Positions 1 through 8,307 are shown, counted from the first letter of the stretch. The stretch: 34,549 bases of DNA from Acinetobacter bereziniae (GCA_009912575.1 WNDP01000033.1:1-34549), one strand, 5' to 3'. A program made the numbers and translations. The notes: generated from the sequence alone by a model not told the origin.

Positions 1-1
1 C

Positions 2-262
2 TGTAAGCACAAATTTGAACAAGTAACCTTAGATATTGCTATGGAAAATAAAGGATGTAAATTTTCCAGTGAAACAAAAGAATATATGAAACAGAATTTA
101 GAAAACACTTTTTTAAATTGTTCCAATCACCTTTCAGATCAAGATCGTAATGAAATTGGAAAAACATCTGCTGCCTTATCAAAAATTATGTTTTTAAAGC
201 TTGGCAAAGATGAAGCATGCAAAGGTCATGCTTCACTCTACCCTAAGCGAATTTACAATTAA
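2..262 (+). CDS. 3' part of an unknown gene, start outside window
   Basis: The reading frame is open from the first bases of the window, so the ATG at 41 is probably internal and the true start lies to the left. The visible 86 residues are polar, with cysteines at visible residues 1, 19, 40 and 74, and no recognised domain. The frame opposes the phage late operon. Its stop codon overlaps the tape measure stop within the palindrome TTAA (259-262), so the two genes converge with no spacer. That position and orientation fit a small cargo gene ('moron') or an unrelated phage gene. The cysteines suggest a secreted or periplasmic protein, but the signal peptide, if any, is not in the window. Function unknown. 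Confidence 0.6.
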   Translation, partial: CKHKFEQVTLDIAMENKGCKFSSETKEYMKQNLENTFLNCSNHLSDQDRNEIGKTSAALSKIMFLKLGKDEACKGHASLYPKRIYN

Positions 263-2751
263 ACTATAAACCCTTTCGCATTTCTTGCCATAACTGTCAT
301 TGAGTTTTCTTGCTGACGTTTAACAGCGTTAGCAGACTCAATAGGTTCTTTAGCTCCGTTAATCGTCATATCAGTTTTAAATTCTTGATGAATTGTGACT
401 TGTGACGATTTATTGGAGTTAGATTGGTTTTGGTAAAGTTGCTGTTTGTTAGGGTTTCCTTTCGGTGGCGAAACATTGCTTAATTTTGGCACATTCCATA
501 TCTGGCTTTTTAAATTTGGTTGGCTGTTTGAAATCCCTTTAAATGCCAATAGCATGGCTTGTTCTTCAGATATTCCTGAGCTTCTAGCTTTAAGATACGC
601 GTCCCTTGAAATTTGTAACATTTTTTCCAAACTTTCTGGGGTATGTAATGCCTTATTAATTCCATCTGAATATGCTGTACTTCCACGTTTAGAGTGAAAA
701 ACTTTGTTTCCATTTTTTGTGGTTAGTGTATCCGACAAAACAGGAAGTGAAGCCCATTCTCTTGCACCCTCATCACCTGCACCTTTTATATTATTGTGAA
801 GCCCTTTAAGAAAATCACCTAATTTTTTACGCTTATTAAAAAATAACCATGCTCCCATTTTTTCCTGCATTTCTTCATCAAATATTTCCGCACCTGTTAA
901 TTTCATTCCTTTAATAATAAGAGGCATAGTATCTCGAATAATTTGAAATTTACCTGCAGCATTAAACTCTTTGCTTTTTTGTTTATCATAAACCTGCTGA
1001 ACAGTCATAGAAGTTAAATTTCTGGTTCCTGCCTTATAACCATATTTCTTGCCCAGATTAACAGAGTTATAACCACCTTCTCCCTTACCAATGAAATGAG
1101 AAAATGATGACTCACTTACCTTTAAGTTAGTTTTAACCACATTCTGCGCCAAAGTAGCCACATTAACGATCGCATCAATACCTTTTTGAGTAACAGTCTT
1201 AACACCATCAGAAAATGCTGTTTTATTTTGAGATTTCTCATTTTTGTTGGGTTGAGAACTTTGAGCTTTGTTTGGCTGTGGTTTCTCAACGCTATTCGGC
1301 AATTGAGCTGTTGGCTTATTGGGTTGAGGTGCATTTTCAGCAAAATTAGCCAAGTCTTTAGCGTTCTTAGGCGTTTCGATCTTTGGTTGTGATTGATAGC
1401 CGATTTCACCACGTTCACGCTGATTTACACGTTCTTGGGCATCTTTATCACCAAAGAACGCTAACCCTTTATCAACTAAATTAAAACCAGTATCCATTCC
1501 ATTGGCAATAGCATCACGTGGGGCTGAAACCTCACCATTTTCATCAGGTGTCGGATTGGCAAGCTCATCACCAACATTCGATAATACGTCTTTTGTTGTC
1601 TCAACAACTTCCTGAACAGCACCAACTGGATCGGAAATAATCTTTTGAACAAAGTTAATGACTTTATCCTTGATCTTCTCCAACAGATCTAAAAAGTCTT
1701 TAATCTTGTTGATGATGGTTTCAATTCCATTGGTCCATTTAGACCAATCAAATAAAGACTTCCCACCATCTCGCCAAGTCTTATAGTCGTCATAGAGTAA
1801 GGCCAATGCTGTGGCTAAAGCTAAAATGATACCAATCGGTGAAGCAAGGAAAGCCAAACGGAATAGTTTTAATACGCCTATAAAGCTTTTTATCATCGGA
1901 ATGAACTTAAAAATCATTCCAAATGTTTTAATGAATCCGCCAAATACTAAACCCAACATAGCAAAGCGTAGACCCACACCAAGCATTTGCTTGATTTCGG
2001 GGTTCAATTGGCTAAATGCTGAAATCCCTGCCTGAATCAATTGATTAAGCAAACGCAAAATAGGAATTAACGCTTTACCAGCTTGCATCACGATGACTTG
2101 AAAACCAGTCTTGGTCACCATTGTTAGGTCACGGTACTCCGTCATGAACTCATTGCCTGATTTGGTCAATTCATCGTTCATACCGAGCTGTTCTTGTATC
2201 TTTTGGTATTTCTCCATATTCGATACAAACTTACCATCACGCATGGCCAACAATGTATTTTGATCAATACCTAATGAGTTGGCATACGCATTGGCTTGAT
2301 ATGCTGGCATTTGAGCAAGCACACCACTTAAATCTTTCATGACATCGACACGATCTCGCATCTCGCCATTGGCTTGTTTTGTATTGACACCAAGACTATT
2401 GATCATTCCCTCATAACCAGGGGAATTACGCATTTTTTCAGCTAAGTTTTCTAAAGTACCAATTGCACTTTCAGCATTACCACCCATTTGGCTAATGGCA
2501 TTACCAAAAGCAGTGATATTGGTTGCACTTGCACCGATGCGTTGTGATGAAAAATAAAGCTTATCTAGCTCACTTGCTGTTTGTCTTACAGCGACCACAG
2601 CACCAGTGGCTAGAGCAAATAAAGCACTTTTTAAAGCAACAGCTTTTAGCTCAATGCCTCCCATAGCATCTTGCATTTGCCCTAAACCTGTGTTGTCAGT
2701 TTTAAAACCCAATGCAACCATGAAGTTGCGAATTACACCTTCTTCTGCCAT
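259..2751 (-). CDS. Tail tape measure protein with embedded lysozyme-like domain
   Basis: This long late-operon protein sets tail length and is ejected at infection. It follows the tube and chaperone genes in the normal order. About residues 240-330 are strongly hydrophobic (membrane-active core), and a Q/N/P-rich linker follows. Residues around 550-710 carry a lysozyme-like fold signature: GEGGYNSVN with a candidate catalytic Glu, then AAGKFQII, typical of phage muramidases that open the cell wall locally. The C-terminus is Q/N/S-rich with an HQEFKTDMTINGA strand-like end. A GTG at 2784 would add MKKKSKKLGSY and overlap the preceding reading frame by 17 bases. I prefer the ATG at 2751, because the sequence after it looks like the normal N-terminus. 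Neither start has a strong ribosome binding site. Confidence 0.9.
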   Translation of the reverse strand: MAEEGVIRNFMVALGFKTDNTGLGQMQDAMGGIELKAVALKSALFALATGAVVAVRQTASELDKLYFSSQRIGASATNITAFGNAISQMGGNAESAIGTLENLAEKMRNSPGYEGMINSLGVNTKQANGEMRDRVDVMKDLSGVLAQMPAYQANAYANSLGIDQNTLLAMRDGKFVSNMEKYQKIQEQLGMNDELTKSGNEFMTEYRDLTMVTKTGFQVIVMQAGKALIPILRLLNQLIQAGISAFSQLNPEIKQMLGVGLRFAMLGLVFGGFIKTFGMIFKFIPMIKSFIGVLKLFRLAFLASPIGIILALATALALLYDDYKTWRDGGKSLFDWSKWTNGIETIINKIKDFLDLLEKIKDKVINFVQKIISDPVGAVQEVVETTKDVLSNVGDELANPTPDENGEVSAPRDAIANGMDTGFNLVDKGLAFFGDKDAQERVNQRERGEIGYQSQPKIETPKNAKDLANFAENAPQPNKPTAQLPNSVEKPQPNKAQSSQPNKNEKSQNKTAFSDGVKTVTQKGIDAIVNVATLAQNVVKTNLKVSESSFSHFIGKGEGGYNSVNLGKKYGYKAGTRNLTSMTVQQVYDKQKSKEFNAAGKFQIIRDTMPLIIKGMKLTGAEIFDEEMQEKMGAWLFFNKRKKLGDFLKGLHNNIKGAGDEGAREWASLPVLSDTLTTKNGNKVFHSKRGSTAYSDGINKALHTPESLEKMLQISRDAYLKARSSGISEEQAMLLAFKGISNSQPNLKSQIWNVPKLSNVSPPKGNPNKQQLYQNQSNSNKSSQVTIHQEFKTDMTINGAKEPIESANAVKRQQENSMTVMARNAKGFIV

Positions 2752-2767
2752 GTAACTACCCAATTTT

Positions 2768-3004
2768 TTACTTTTCTTTTTCACGTGATTCGCTGATCAA
2801 ATATTCATTATCAGCAACCACATCCAACGCATCATTCATTAATGCAATATCAGCCAAATCAACCTTGCCATTTTTTAAAGATTCAAATTTACACATTCCT
2901 TTTATGACTGGACGCATAAGCCAATCTTCTTGATCGGGTAAACTTTGAAACTCTATGTGGACTGACTCTGAATGGCTGATGCCTTCATAAGTAGTCCTTG
3001 AATA
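2768..3004 (-). CDS. Frameshift-encoded extension of tail chaperone (DUF6889-like)
   Basis: This is the -1 frame downstream of the slippery site at 3004-3010. Translating on from the slip gives 78 extra residues, so the fused protein would be 215 residues (137 + 78). The frame stays open across the chaperone stop (2953-2955) and contains MRPVIKGMCKFESLKNG and DLADIALMNDAL, which resembles the small DUF6889 family found between chaperone and tape measure genes. An ATG at 2917 could also start a 49-residue stand-alone protein, but only a weak AAGAAG precedes it. Contractile and siphophage tails commonly make a G/GT pair this way to chaperone the tape measure. The fusion is inferred; the open frame and the heptamer are seen directly. 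Confidence 0.65.
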   Translation of the reverse strand, partial: YSRTTYEGISHSESVHIEFQSLPDQEDWLMRPVIKGMCKFESLKNGKVDLADIALMNDALDVVADNEYLISESREKEK

Positions 3005-3414
3005 AAATTTGACAAACTGACTCGAATAACTGCAACCACTAGCGGTAAAATTTGCCCCATATCCAAATCATCAAACATGATGGACTGACCACGACAAACA
3101 ATTGATGAACCACGCTTAACAACAGATAAACATTTATGAATGATGTAATTCACATCGTCTTCGGGCATTTTGGCAAAAGCATCCATGAATGGTTCAAGTG
3201 CTTGAGCTAAAGGTTCAAGATTACCAAGTTCGTTATTGTCACCTTGTTCGATAGATTCAATGGTTTTAGTAAAGTCACCTTTTGCAACCTCTGAAATAAT
3301 CGGCATAAGTGTCGGAATAACAGGGGCAATTTTCCGTGATACATGAAACTGATCGAGCGCATTTAAGCGCCCGATTGTGTACTCATGTTCACCAATGTTT
3401 ATCACTTCATTCAT
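2953..3414 (-). CDS. Tail assembly chaperone (short form, gpG-like)
   Basis: A 153-residue protein between tube and tape measure genes, the standard place for the tail assembly chaperone. The N-terminus MNEVINIGEHEYTIGRLNALDQFHV, in two parts a beta-rich segment then a helical body, fits phage chaperones that coat the tape measure during tail assembly. The body contains an acidic stretch (residues about 75-105). The reading frame ends in TAG at 2953-2955, about 50 bases after a perfect -1 slippery heptamer, so a fraction of ribosomes should make a longer product. The name rests mainly on gene order plus the frameshift architecture, since the family diverges fast in sequence. Confidence 0.75.
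   Translation of the reverse strand: MNEVINIGEHEYTIGRLNALDQFHVSRKIAPVIPTLMPIISEVAKGDFTKTIESIEQGDNNELGNLEPLAQALEPFMDAFAKMPEDDVNYIIHKCLSVVKRGSSIVCRGQSIMFDDLDMGQILPLVVAVIRVSLSNFIQGLLMKASAIQSQST
3004..3010 (-). promoter_or_regulatory. Programmed -1 ribosomal frameshift site A AAT TTT
   Basis: On the minus strand the chaperone codons read TCA AAT TTT ATT, so the last A of TCA with the next two codons forms A AAT TTT. That matches X XXY YYZ in the correct frame. A -1 slip leads into an open frame of 78 codons that bypasses the TAG at 2953-2955. No stimulatory pseudoknot was modelled. Confidence 0.65.
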
Positions 3415-3424
3415 GGTTTAGTCC

Positions 3425-3868
3425 TTATTCATATGTGCCATATTTCATATCGACTTTAATTGAATCAAATATCCATTCCACTAAAGCACCATCTTTGGCA
3501 TTGGTATAATCAGGTACTTTTTTAAATGCACATTTTGAGGCTGTATGGTTATCACCTGAGCCTGAATGATTGAGTGTGAAAGTATTTTTGCCCCATTTAC
3601 GTGTAACACCTTTCTGAGCATTGTAAATGTTCATTAACTTGGCATTTGCAGATGAGGTTTTAAGTAGACGAATCGTGACCTGACCAGAGTTATCAGCATG
3701 TAATGAATGCATTCCTTCTCCATCTGCACCAATCGTCATGGTATTTTTATCACCTGCCATTGCAAAGGTAATACCTTCTTCGGCAACTCCTGCACCGTAA
3801 CCAAGATCAATGACACCATCATCACTCGTGAAAGAGCATTGGGTATCCATAAAACTGTATGTACTCAT
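3425..3868 (-). CDS. Tail tube protein (DUF3277-like)
   Basis: A 147-residue protein beginning MSTYSFMDTQCSFTSDDGVIDL, in keeping with the DUF3277 family of myophage tail tube proteins that stack to form the inner tube. It has glycine-rich turns (GYGAGVAEEG, GDKNTMTIGADGEG) and a beta-rich pattern with few helices, as expected for the tube fold. It lies directly downstream of the sheath gene (nine bases apart) and upstream of the chaperone gene, which is the usual sheath-tube-chaperone-tape order. It should be one of the most strongly translated late genes; the ATG at 3868 follows an AAGGAGTC ribosome binding site. Confidence 0.85.
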   Translation of the reverse strand: MSTYSFMDTQCSFTSDDGVIDLGYGAGVAEEGITFAMAGDKNTMTIGADGEGMHSLHADNSGQVTIRLLKTSSANAKLMNIYNAQKGVTRKWGKNTFTLNHSGSGDNHTASKCAFKKVPDYTNAKDGALVEWIFDSIKVDMKYGTYE

Positions 3869-3877
3869 AATGACTCC

Positions 3878-4999
3878 TTAGCGATTGACTGAGACAACAA
3901 CATCAGCAAAATGGGTTGCACCTGCTAATTTTGCTGCAATTTGAAAAACTGGGGCTTTACGTGCTTCTCGTTCTGACTGAGCTTGATCATTCAAACTATT
4001 GGCATATACATAAAAACCTTTTGGTAGAAAATCACCTGTGTTCAAAGCTCCGAAACGATCTCCATTCCATTGCCCTTCACCTAACAGACCATTATTCATA
4101 CCTTGTTCACACGCACGCTCAAGCACACCACATTGCAGATTAACACCAGCGGCAGTTTGAGGAATCTTGGTTGTACTGGTGTAATACAGATTCCACAGTG
4201 AATTTTCTAAATGATTTTGCAACCAATCTAAGCCGTGAAGTTCATCAATGAATGTGCCATCACACATCACACCTTCTTGTAAGATCGCTGTGTCGTTGTT
4301 GTAAGAAGCAAAAACATTACAATGCTTTGCAGTTAATGCATTGGCTTCTGAGATTTTTAAGTCTTCTGGCGTAATACCAGGTAATTGCTTAAATTTAAGA
4401 GTAATCGTGGTATTCGTACCATTGAAATTGACACTGAAAGCACGACCAAAAACAGATGCTGATGCATAAACGTTATGGCTTGAGAAGATGCAGAAGGTAC
4501 GGCGATATTTTGCATTTGAGAGTTTATAAGCAATATCGGTCTTGCTTGTAACACTTGTGGCATCTTCGACTTGTGTTGTGTGACCAAATGCTCGAACAGG
4601 GTCAGCAGCCTCTATCAATGAAGCAACCGAAAGAACTTGTTCTTCGGTCAGATCAGAAGCAACAACCAATCCATACCATTTCAGTGAATCCAAACATGCA
4701 GTTACTGCGGTTTGGATGGTTTCAGGTGCTGCGCCTTCTTTATGCCAGTAGCCAATGTATAGGGTGCGTGGTTTTGGAGACTGTCCAAAATATGCCAGTG
4801 CTGCTTTATATTCAGGGGCATCTACACCATAGTCATGACCAACTTCGGCAATATTTGAATATTCGCGCATACGCTCAATGGTATCAACCACACCACTGGT
4901 TGAACCTAAGATAAGTAATGAGCCAAACGAGCGTGGCCCTGCTGCCAATGCAGCAAGGCTAATGCTGACATTGACGACATTAGAAACAGGTAATGTCAT
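3878..4999 (-). CDS. Contractile tail sheath protein (DUF3383-like)
   Basis: A 373-residue protein resembling the DUF3383 family, the sheath of a group of myophages. Features include the hydrophobic N-terminal strand followed by the small-residue segment SISLAALAAGPRSFG, then the middle segment RTLYIGYW. The sheath polymerises around the tube and contracts at infection, so this gene shows that the prophage encodes a contractile (myovirus) tail. It sits between the tail terminator and the tube gene. An AGGAGTC motif precedes the ATG at 4999. Length and order match expectation, and nothing suggests truncation. Confidence 0.88.
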   Translation of the reverse strand: MTLPVSNVVNVSISLAALAAGPRSFGSLLILGSTSGVVDTIERMREYSNIAEVGHDYGVDAPEYKAALAYFGQSPKPRTLYIGYWHKEGAAPETIQTAVTACLDSLKWYGLVVASDLTEEQVLSVASLIEAADPVRAFGHTTQVEDATSVTSKTDIAYKLSNAKYRRTFCIFSSHNVYASASVFGRAFSVNFNGTNTTITLKFKQLPGITPEDLKISEANALTAKHCNVFASYNNDTAILQEGVMCDGTFIDELHGLDWLQNHLENSLWNLYYTSTTKIPQTAAGVNLQCGVLERACEQGMNNGLLGEGQWNGDRFGALNTGDFLPKGFYVYANSLNDQAQSEREARKAPVFQIAAKLAGATHFADVVVSVNR

Positions 5000-5008
5000 T
5001 AAAGACTC

Positions 5009-5551
5009 CTAATTTCGATGAGTATCGATTTGATAACTTTTAAATGTTTTGACCGCATACGTTCGTTTGGTTTTGCGTCTAAAAGTCGCAACCAAGTCAT
5101 AACGATGCACATATTGTTGATTTAAAAAGTCAGGTGCGGTGGTTATTTCACTGCATCCAACATATTTGATTTTGTACTGATTTAATTGAGCAATGTTTTG
5201 CGGAATACCAAGACCATCTTTAAAGATATTGCCAAGTGACTGTCCATGCTTCCCATAAAATGAAAGTAATAATTCTAGGGATTCGTGACGTATAGAATCC
5301 ATATCCTCATCATGTTGTTCAAAGTATGGTCCATCATCAGGCGTAATAGACTTAATGGCAAAAGCACACCAATCCGTTCCAATGGTGGGCATGGGTGGCG
5401 GTTCTTCTTGCCATCGAGGACGTACCCACTTTCCTTGCAAAGCAGTAATTCCTGCAATGAAAGGCTGAAAAATATCTTCTAATTCTTGGTCATAGGCTAC
5501 ACTACCGCTTGGTGGAATATAACCACCTGTTGCAGAGTCACCCATGTTCAC
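5009..5551 (-). CDS. Tail terminator / neck protein (LIC_12616-like)
   Basis: A 180-residue protein similar to the LIC_12616 / gp12-like neck terminator family. Recognisable segments are WVRPRWQEEPPPMP, WCAFAIKS and HESLELLLSFYG, and the C-terminal part has basic strands (ATFRRKTKRTYAV). It probably caps the tail tube and joins it to the connector. The GTG at 5551 overlaps the preceding stop as GTGA; the ATG two codons on (5545) is an alternative, with GGGGTG very close to it. It is immediately upstream of the sheath gene. Confidence 0.75.
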   Translation of the reverse strand: MNMGDSATGGYIPPSGSVAYDQELEDIFQPFIAGITALQGKWVRPRWQEEPPPMPTIGTDWCAFAIKSITPDDGPYFEQHDEDMDSIRHESLELLLSFYGKHGQSLGNIFKDGLGIPQNIAQLNQYKIKYVGCSEITTAPDFLNQQYVHRYDLVATFRRKTKRTYAVKTFKSYQIDTHRN

Positions 5552-5916
5552 CCCAAAGGTTTCAAATCACAGATGACTTTATTAAAGCCACTGCCATAAT
5601 GTAGATTATCAAGCACTTGAACCACATAGTAAGCCTTTCCTTTCCATGTAATCTCATCTGCTTGCTGAATGGCACTACCCGCAGTTAAAGTTGTCTGGGT
5701 ATGGATATTGATTGCACCTTTAATTAATGTGCCATCCTCTCGGCGATCCATATTTTGACCACTATTGGTTGTCACTACCCCACTAAAGTTAAAACTTTTT
5801 TGAGTTTTAACAGGTCGTCCATTCTCTCCAACTTCGACATCACTCCGTTTACAAACAAGTTGTTTGATCATGAAGTCTGGATCTAACAAAACATCTGAAA
5901 CATTAAGATTAGGCAT
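5548..5916 (-). CDS. Head-tail joining / collar protein
   Basis: A 122-residue protein in the connector cluster between the HK97 gp10-like gene and the tail terminator. It is beta-rich, with DEITWKGKAYYVVQVLDNLHYGSGFNKVICDLKPL near the end (read in two blocks), the kind of strand pattern seen in head-closure or collar proteins. I cannot assign a named family with certainty. An AGAGGTAA ribosome binding site precedes the ATG at 5916. It overlaps the upstream gene by 8 bases and the downstream gene by 3, so the cluster is translationally coupled. Confidence 0.65.
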   Translation of the reverse strand: MPNLNVSDVLLDPDFMIKQLVCKRSDVEVGENGRPVKTQKSFNFSGVVTTNSGQNMDRREDGTLIKGAINIHTQTTLTAGSAIQQADEITWKGKAYYVVQVLDNLHYGSGFNKVICDLKPLG

Positions 5917-6406
5917 GATTTACCTCTTTATTACCATTCATCACCACATAAGTATGTGAATTACGGTACTGAGCGGTATCAACGAGTGGTTTTACTGACT
6001 TACGCCCACGAGTTTTTCTTGCTTGAATTGTCAGTGGTGCTAACGGGGCAAAATCACCTGCATTAATAAATCGCTTAACATTCATTGAAGCTTTCATACC
6101 TGCTGCATTTAGAAAAAAATGCATCCGTCTAGTATTCCCTTCTAGTGCAGCATCAACCGCTTGAGTTAGCTTTTGACCAATGATGTCCTGAACTTCTTCA
6201 ATGGCAGGTACTAAATGAGGTCGTGCGGGTAAATTCATTGCTGGCGAACCAGTTTCAAGTAAATATCCTATAGCGGCATTGGTCATACCATCCCCATCAG
6301 CTCGTACCTCACCATGAGGGACACCAACCAATACATCAATCTGTGAAATTTCAGATACCGCTTTTAGAACATCCATTAGTCCTTTGCCAGTTGTTGAAAC
6401 ACTCAT
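5909..6406 (-). CDS. HK97 gp10-like neck / tail completion protein
   Basis: A 165-residue protein with the hallmark segment IGYLLETGSPAMNLPARPHL, found in HK97 gp10-like and virion-morphogenesis proteins that act at the head-tail junction. I start it at the ATG at 6406: a GGAGG lies 8 bases upstream and the ATG overlaps the previous stop as ATGA. A longer frame back to 6478 would overlap the upstream gene by 76 bases and has no such signal. The C-terminus is basic (TIQARKTRGRKSVKPL), as expected for a protein that contacts DNA or the portal ring. An interior helix with AALEGN is also typical. Confidence 0.75.
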   Translation of the reverse strand: MSVSTTGKGLMDVLKAVSEISQIDVLVGVPHGEVRADGDGMTNAAIGYLLETGSPAMNLPARPHLVPAIEEVQDIIGQKLTQAVDAALEGNTRRMHFFLNAAGMKASMNVKRFINAGDFAPLAPLTIQARKTRGRKSVKPLVDTAQYRNSHTYVVMNGNKEVNHA

Positions 6407-6807
6407 AACTGAATACCTCCTGTACCAACCATTAACATCAGTTGATAGAACTGCACGCCAAAGCTTGTCATATTCCAATGACCTGCATCTGTCATTAATA
6501 CGCCAGATACATCCATAGATTTCGAAACGCTATCTACAGATTTAGATGTTTCATTACCAATGACTTTGCCTGTATCCCCACCTAGATCAGCAAGCGTCAT
6601 AGAGCGTTGATATAGTGTGAGATAATGAGCAACAAATAGCGTTAGACCATAGTCAATTAAACTCTCAGGATCATTCGGATCACCCCATCGAGATTCAGGC
6701 AATAGTTTTTTTCCAAGCTTTAGATAAAACTCAAACTGAAAAGGTGGATAATCCACTGCATCAGCAAACATTGGCATTGCTTCACGAAAAGATAATTCTG
6801 TAATCAT
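6403..6807 (-). CDS. DUF4054 head-tail connector protein
   Basis: A 134-residue protein that fits the DUF4054 family of phage adaptors. It begins with a short acidic helix (FREAMPMFADA), then DYPPFQFEFYLKLG, a helical middle with LFVAHYLTLYQRS, and a C-terminal segment YQLMLMVGTGGIQL. Such proteins bind the portal and extend the neck. It lies two bases from the preceding gene and overlaps the next one as ATGA. The order capsid - small accessory protein - DUF4054 - gp10-like is the usual one for this morphogenesis type. Confidence 0.75.
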   Translation of the reverse strand: MITELSFREAMPMFADAVDYPPFQFEFYLKLGKKLLPESRWGDPNDPESLIDYGLTLFVAHYLTLYQRSMTLADLGGDTGKVIGNETSKSVDSVSKSMDVSGVLMTDAGHWNMTSFGVQFYQLMLMVGTGGIQL

Positions 6808-6809
6808 GA

Positions 6810-7205
6810 TTATTTTGCCTTTGCTTGCTCTTTAGGTTTGTCACTCACATCTAATTGCATTTGAGATGACTTACTCAACTGTGCTTCGAGACTAGAAATT
6901 TGAATATCACGATCTTTTAGCTCATTTTGTAATTTTGAAATTTCTTCAGTCGCAGCATTTGATTGACTTTGTAGCGCCTCATATTTACTTTTTAAAGCAT
7001 TGAAGGCTTTTTGAATTTCTTGATTTGCTGAAGTACTTACTGTGATTTCTTGAGCATGGGCTTTAACAAACCAGTGTTTCGCAATGTCTTCTGTCACCTC
7101 CTGCAAACCTGCAGGAAGTGTAATGGTGTGTTGCTGACCGTCTTTGTCTTTTCCAAGATTTACTGTGAGTTCTTTAGTTAGCAGAATCTGAACGGATTTC
7201 GTCAT
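6810..7205 (-). CDS. STY1053-like phage structural accessory protein
   Basis: A 131-residue protein with two parts. The first 60 residues hold short strands and the segment LPAGLQEVTEDIAKHWFVKAHA, typical of the STY1053 family found next to capsid genes. The rest is a heptad-like coiled coil (residues about 65-115, with KLQNELKDRDIQISSLEAQL) ending in a lysine-rich tail. The coiled coil suggests oligomerisation, but the role in the particle is not known to me. AAGGAGAA precedes the ATG at 7205. It lies 12 bases after the capsid gene. Confidence 0.7.
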   Translation of the reverse strand: MTKSVQILLTKELTVNLGKDKDGQQHTITLPAGLQEVTEDIAKHWFVKAHAQEITVSTSANQEIQKAFNALKSKYEALQSQSNAATEEISKLQNELKDRDIQISSLEAQLSKSSQMQLDVSDKPKEQAKAK

Positions 7206-7217
7206 CGTCAGTTCTCC

Positions 7218-8243
7218 TTATAAACCATCAGCGTAATAAGCTGTCTCAGGATAAACCCACTCTACTGCACCCAATCGACCAAAATACGTCGTCAATTGAC
7301 GTAAATCACGATACTCAAGCGGAGTCCGTTGTAACGGGACTAATGGGAAACGAACACGATTTTCAGATTGTGTATAAGTCATCATACGATCTGTATTGCC
7401 TACACCACGCTTCACACACCATTTTGATGGTTGAATATCTAAAGGCTTGCCATTCACTGACATGCAAAGATTATTGATTTTTAAATATTCTAAAACAGAG
7501 ATATTGCCTGCTTCACTGATAACACGTGTTGTTAGCCAACCGAACTGAACTGGTGGTAATAACAATTTATCAGGACATACTGCGAACCCAGAAGCCACCC
7601 ATGCATTATTTAAAATCAAGTTCACATCATCAACGATCTGTTGCGGTGTAGCAGTTGCCCAAGATGTATTAACGTTGGTTGCACCCACTTTACTTGAGTT
7701 CAATAAACCTTCTAAACCAAGTTGCTCATCACCAATATAGACTTGTTCATCAACATCCATATTGTATTTAAGCATTAAGCCTGTATGTTTCTGAGTATCG
7801 ACTGGTCGACCTACTTTTTGTGCAGACTCTAGCTCTGGCAATGTAAAACCAATTTGCATTGCCCATAGTGTTAATGGAGAAGCAGTTTTTCCGATGTCCA
7901 AAGCAATACCTTGAATCGCATCGGTGTTTTTACCTACCCACGACTTACCATTACCTGATTGCCCACCTGCAGCTGCAAAAGTGCTGTTGGTAAAAGATGA
8001 TGTTTCATCAGCAATTGATACATCAGAACGCAAATCAATATCACGTGTCCAAGTTACCGATGCTAATGGTTCATGCATGGTTTGGTCTAAACGTTCAAGC
8101 TCTCCAACCAAGAAAGCACCTGAACTGTCTACTGTTCGCTGGTCGAATGTCATCATATGATCGCGAGTGTGCGCTCGTACAGAAGTTGATGTACCCATAG
8201 ATACAGCTTGAGCCATTGTGCTGGCCAAGAGTAATTTCTTCAT
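7218..8243 (-). CDS. Major capsid protein (DUF2184-like)
   Basis: A 341-residue protein in the capsid position, resembling the DUF2184 major capsid family (HK97 fold). Markers include TWTRDIDLRSDVSIADE, the ETSSFTNSTFAAAGG loop, LWAMQIGFTLPELESAQ, the long-helix segment GLMLKYNMDVDEQVYIGD and the C-terminal RLGAVEWVYPETAYYADGL. The hydrophobic first 20 residues mimic a signal peptide but are more probably part of the capsid N-arm. AAGGA precedes the ATG. An intrinsic terminator lies only about 20 bases upstream (8264-8285), so expression must depend on read-through or on processing of the leader. Confidence 0.88.
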   Translation of the reverse strand: MKKLLLASTMAQAVSMGTSTSVRAHTRDHMMTFDQRTVDSSGAFLVGELERLDQTMHEPLASVTWTRDIDLRSDVSIADETSSFTNSTFAAAGGQSGNGKSWVGKNTDAIQGIALDIGKTASPLTLWAMQIGFTLPELESAQKVGRPVDTQKHTGLMLKYNMDVDEQVYIGDEQLGLEGLLNSSKVGATNVNTSWATATPQQIVDDVNLILNNAWVASGFAVCPDKLLLPPVQFGWLTTRVISEAGNISVLEYLKINNLCMSVNGKPLDIQPSKWCVKRGVGNTDRMMTYTQSENRVRFPLVPLQRTPLEYRDLRQLTTYFGRLGAVEWVYPETAYYADGL

Positions 8244-8263
8244 ATTTTATTTTCCTTAGACAT

Positions 8264-8285
8264 AAAAAAAGACGCTTTATGCGTC
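8264..8285 (-). terminator. Intrinsic terminator between cement and capsid genes
   Basis: On the minus strand GACGC/GCGTC (8271-8285) form a 5-bp stem with an ATAAA loop, followed directly by seven T (8270-8264). It lies 23 bases after the cement gene stop and 20 bases before the capsid ATG, inside the late operon. There is no room for a promoter after it, so full late expression needs read-through. Confidence 0.7.
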
Positions 8286-8307
8286 ATCCGTTCTATGTAA
8301 TTTAAGA

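Noticed and set aside
4555-4914. 119-codon plus-strand frame inside the sheath gene
   Set aside because: It is fully antisense to a clear sheath protein and shows no domain or ribosome binding site. It is a shadow of the sheath codons.
8184-8243. Signal peptide at the start of the major capsid protein
   Set aside because: MKKLLLASTMAQAVSMG looks like one, but the protein is a capsid subunit assembled in the cytoplasm.
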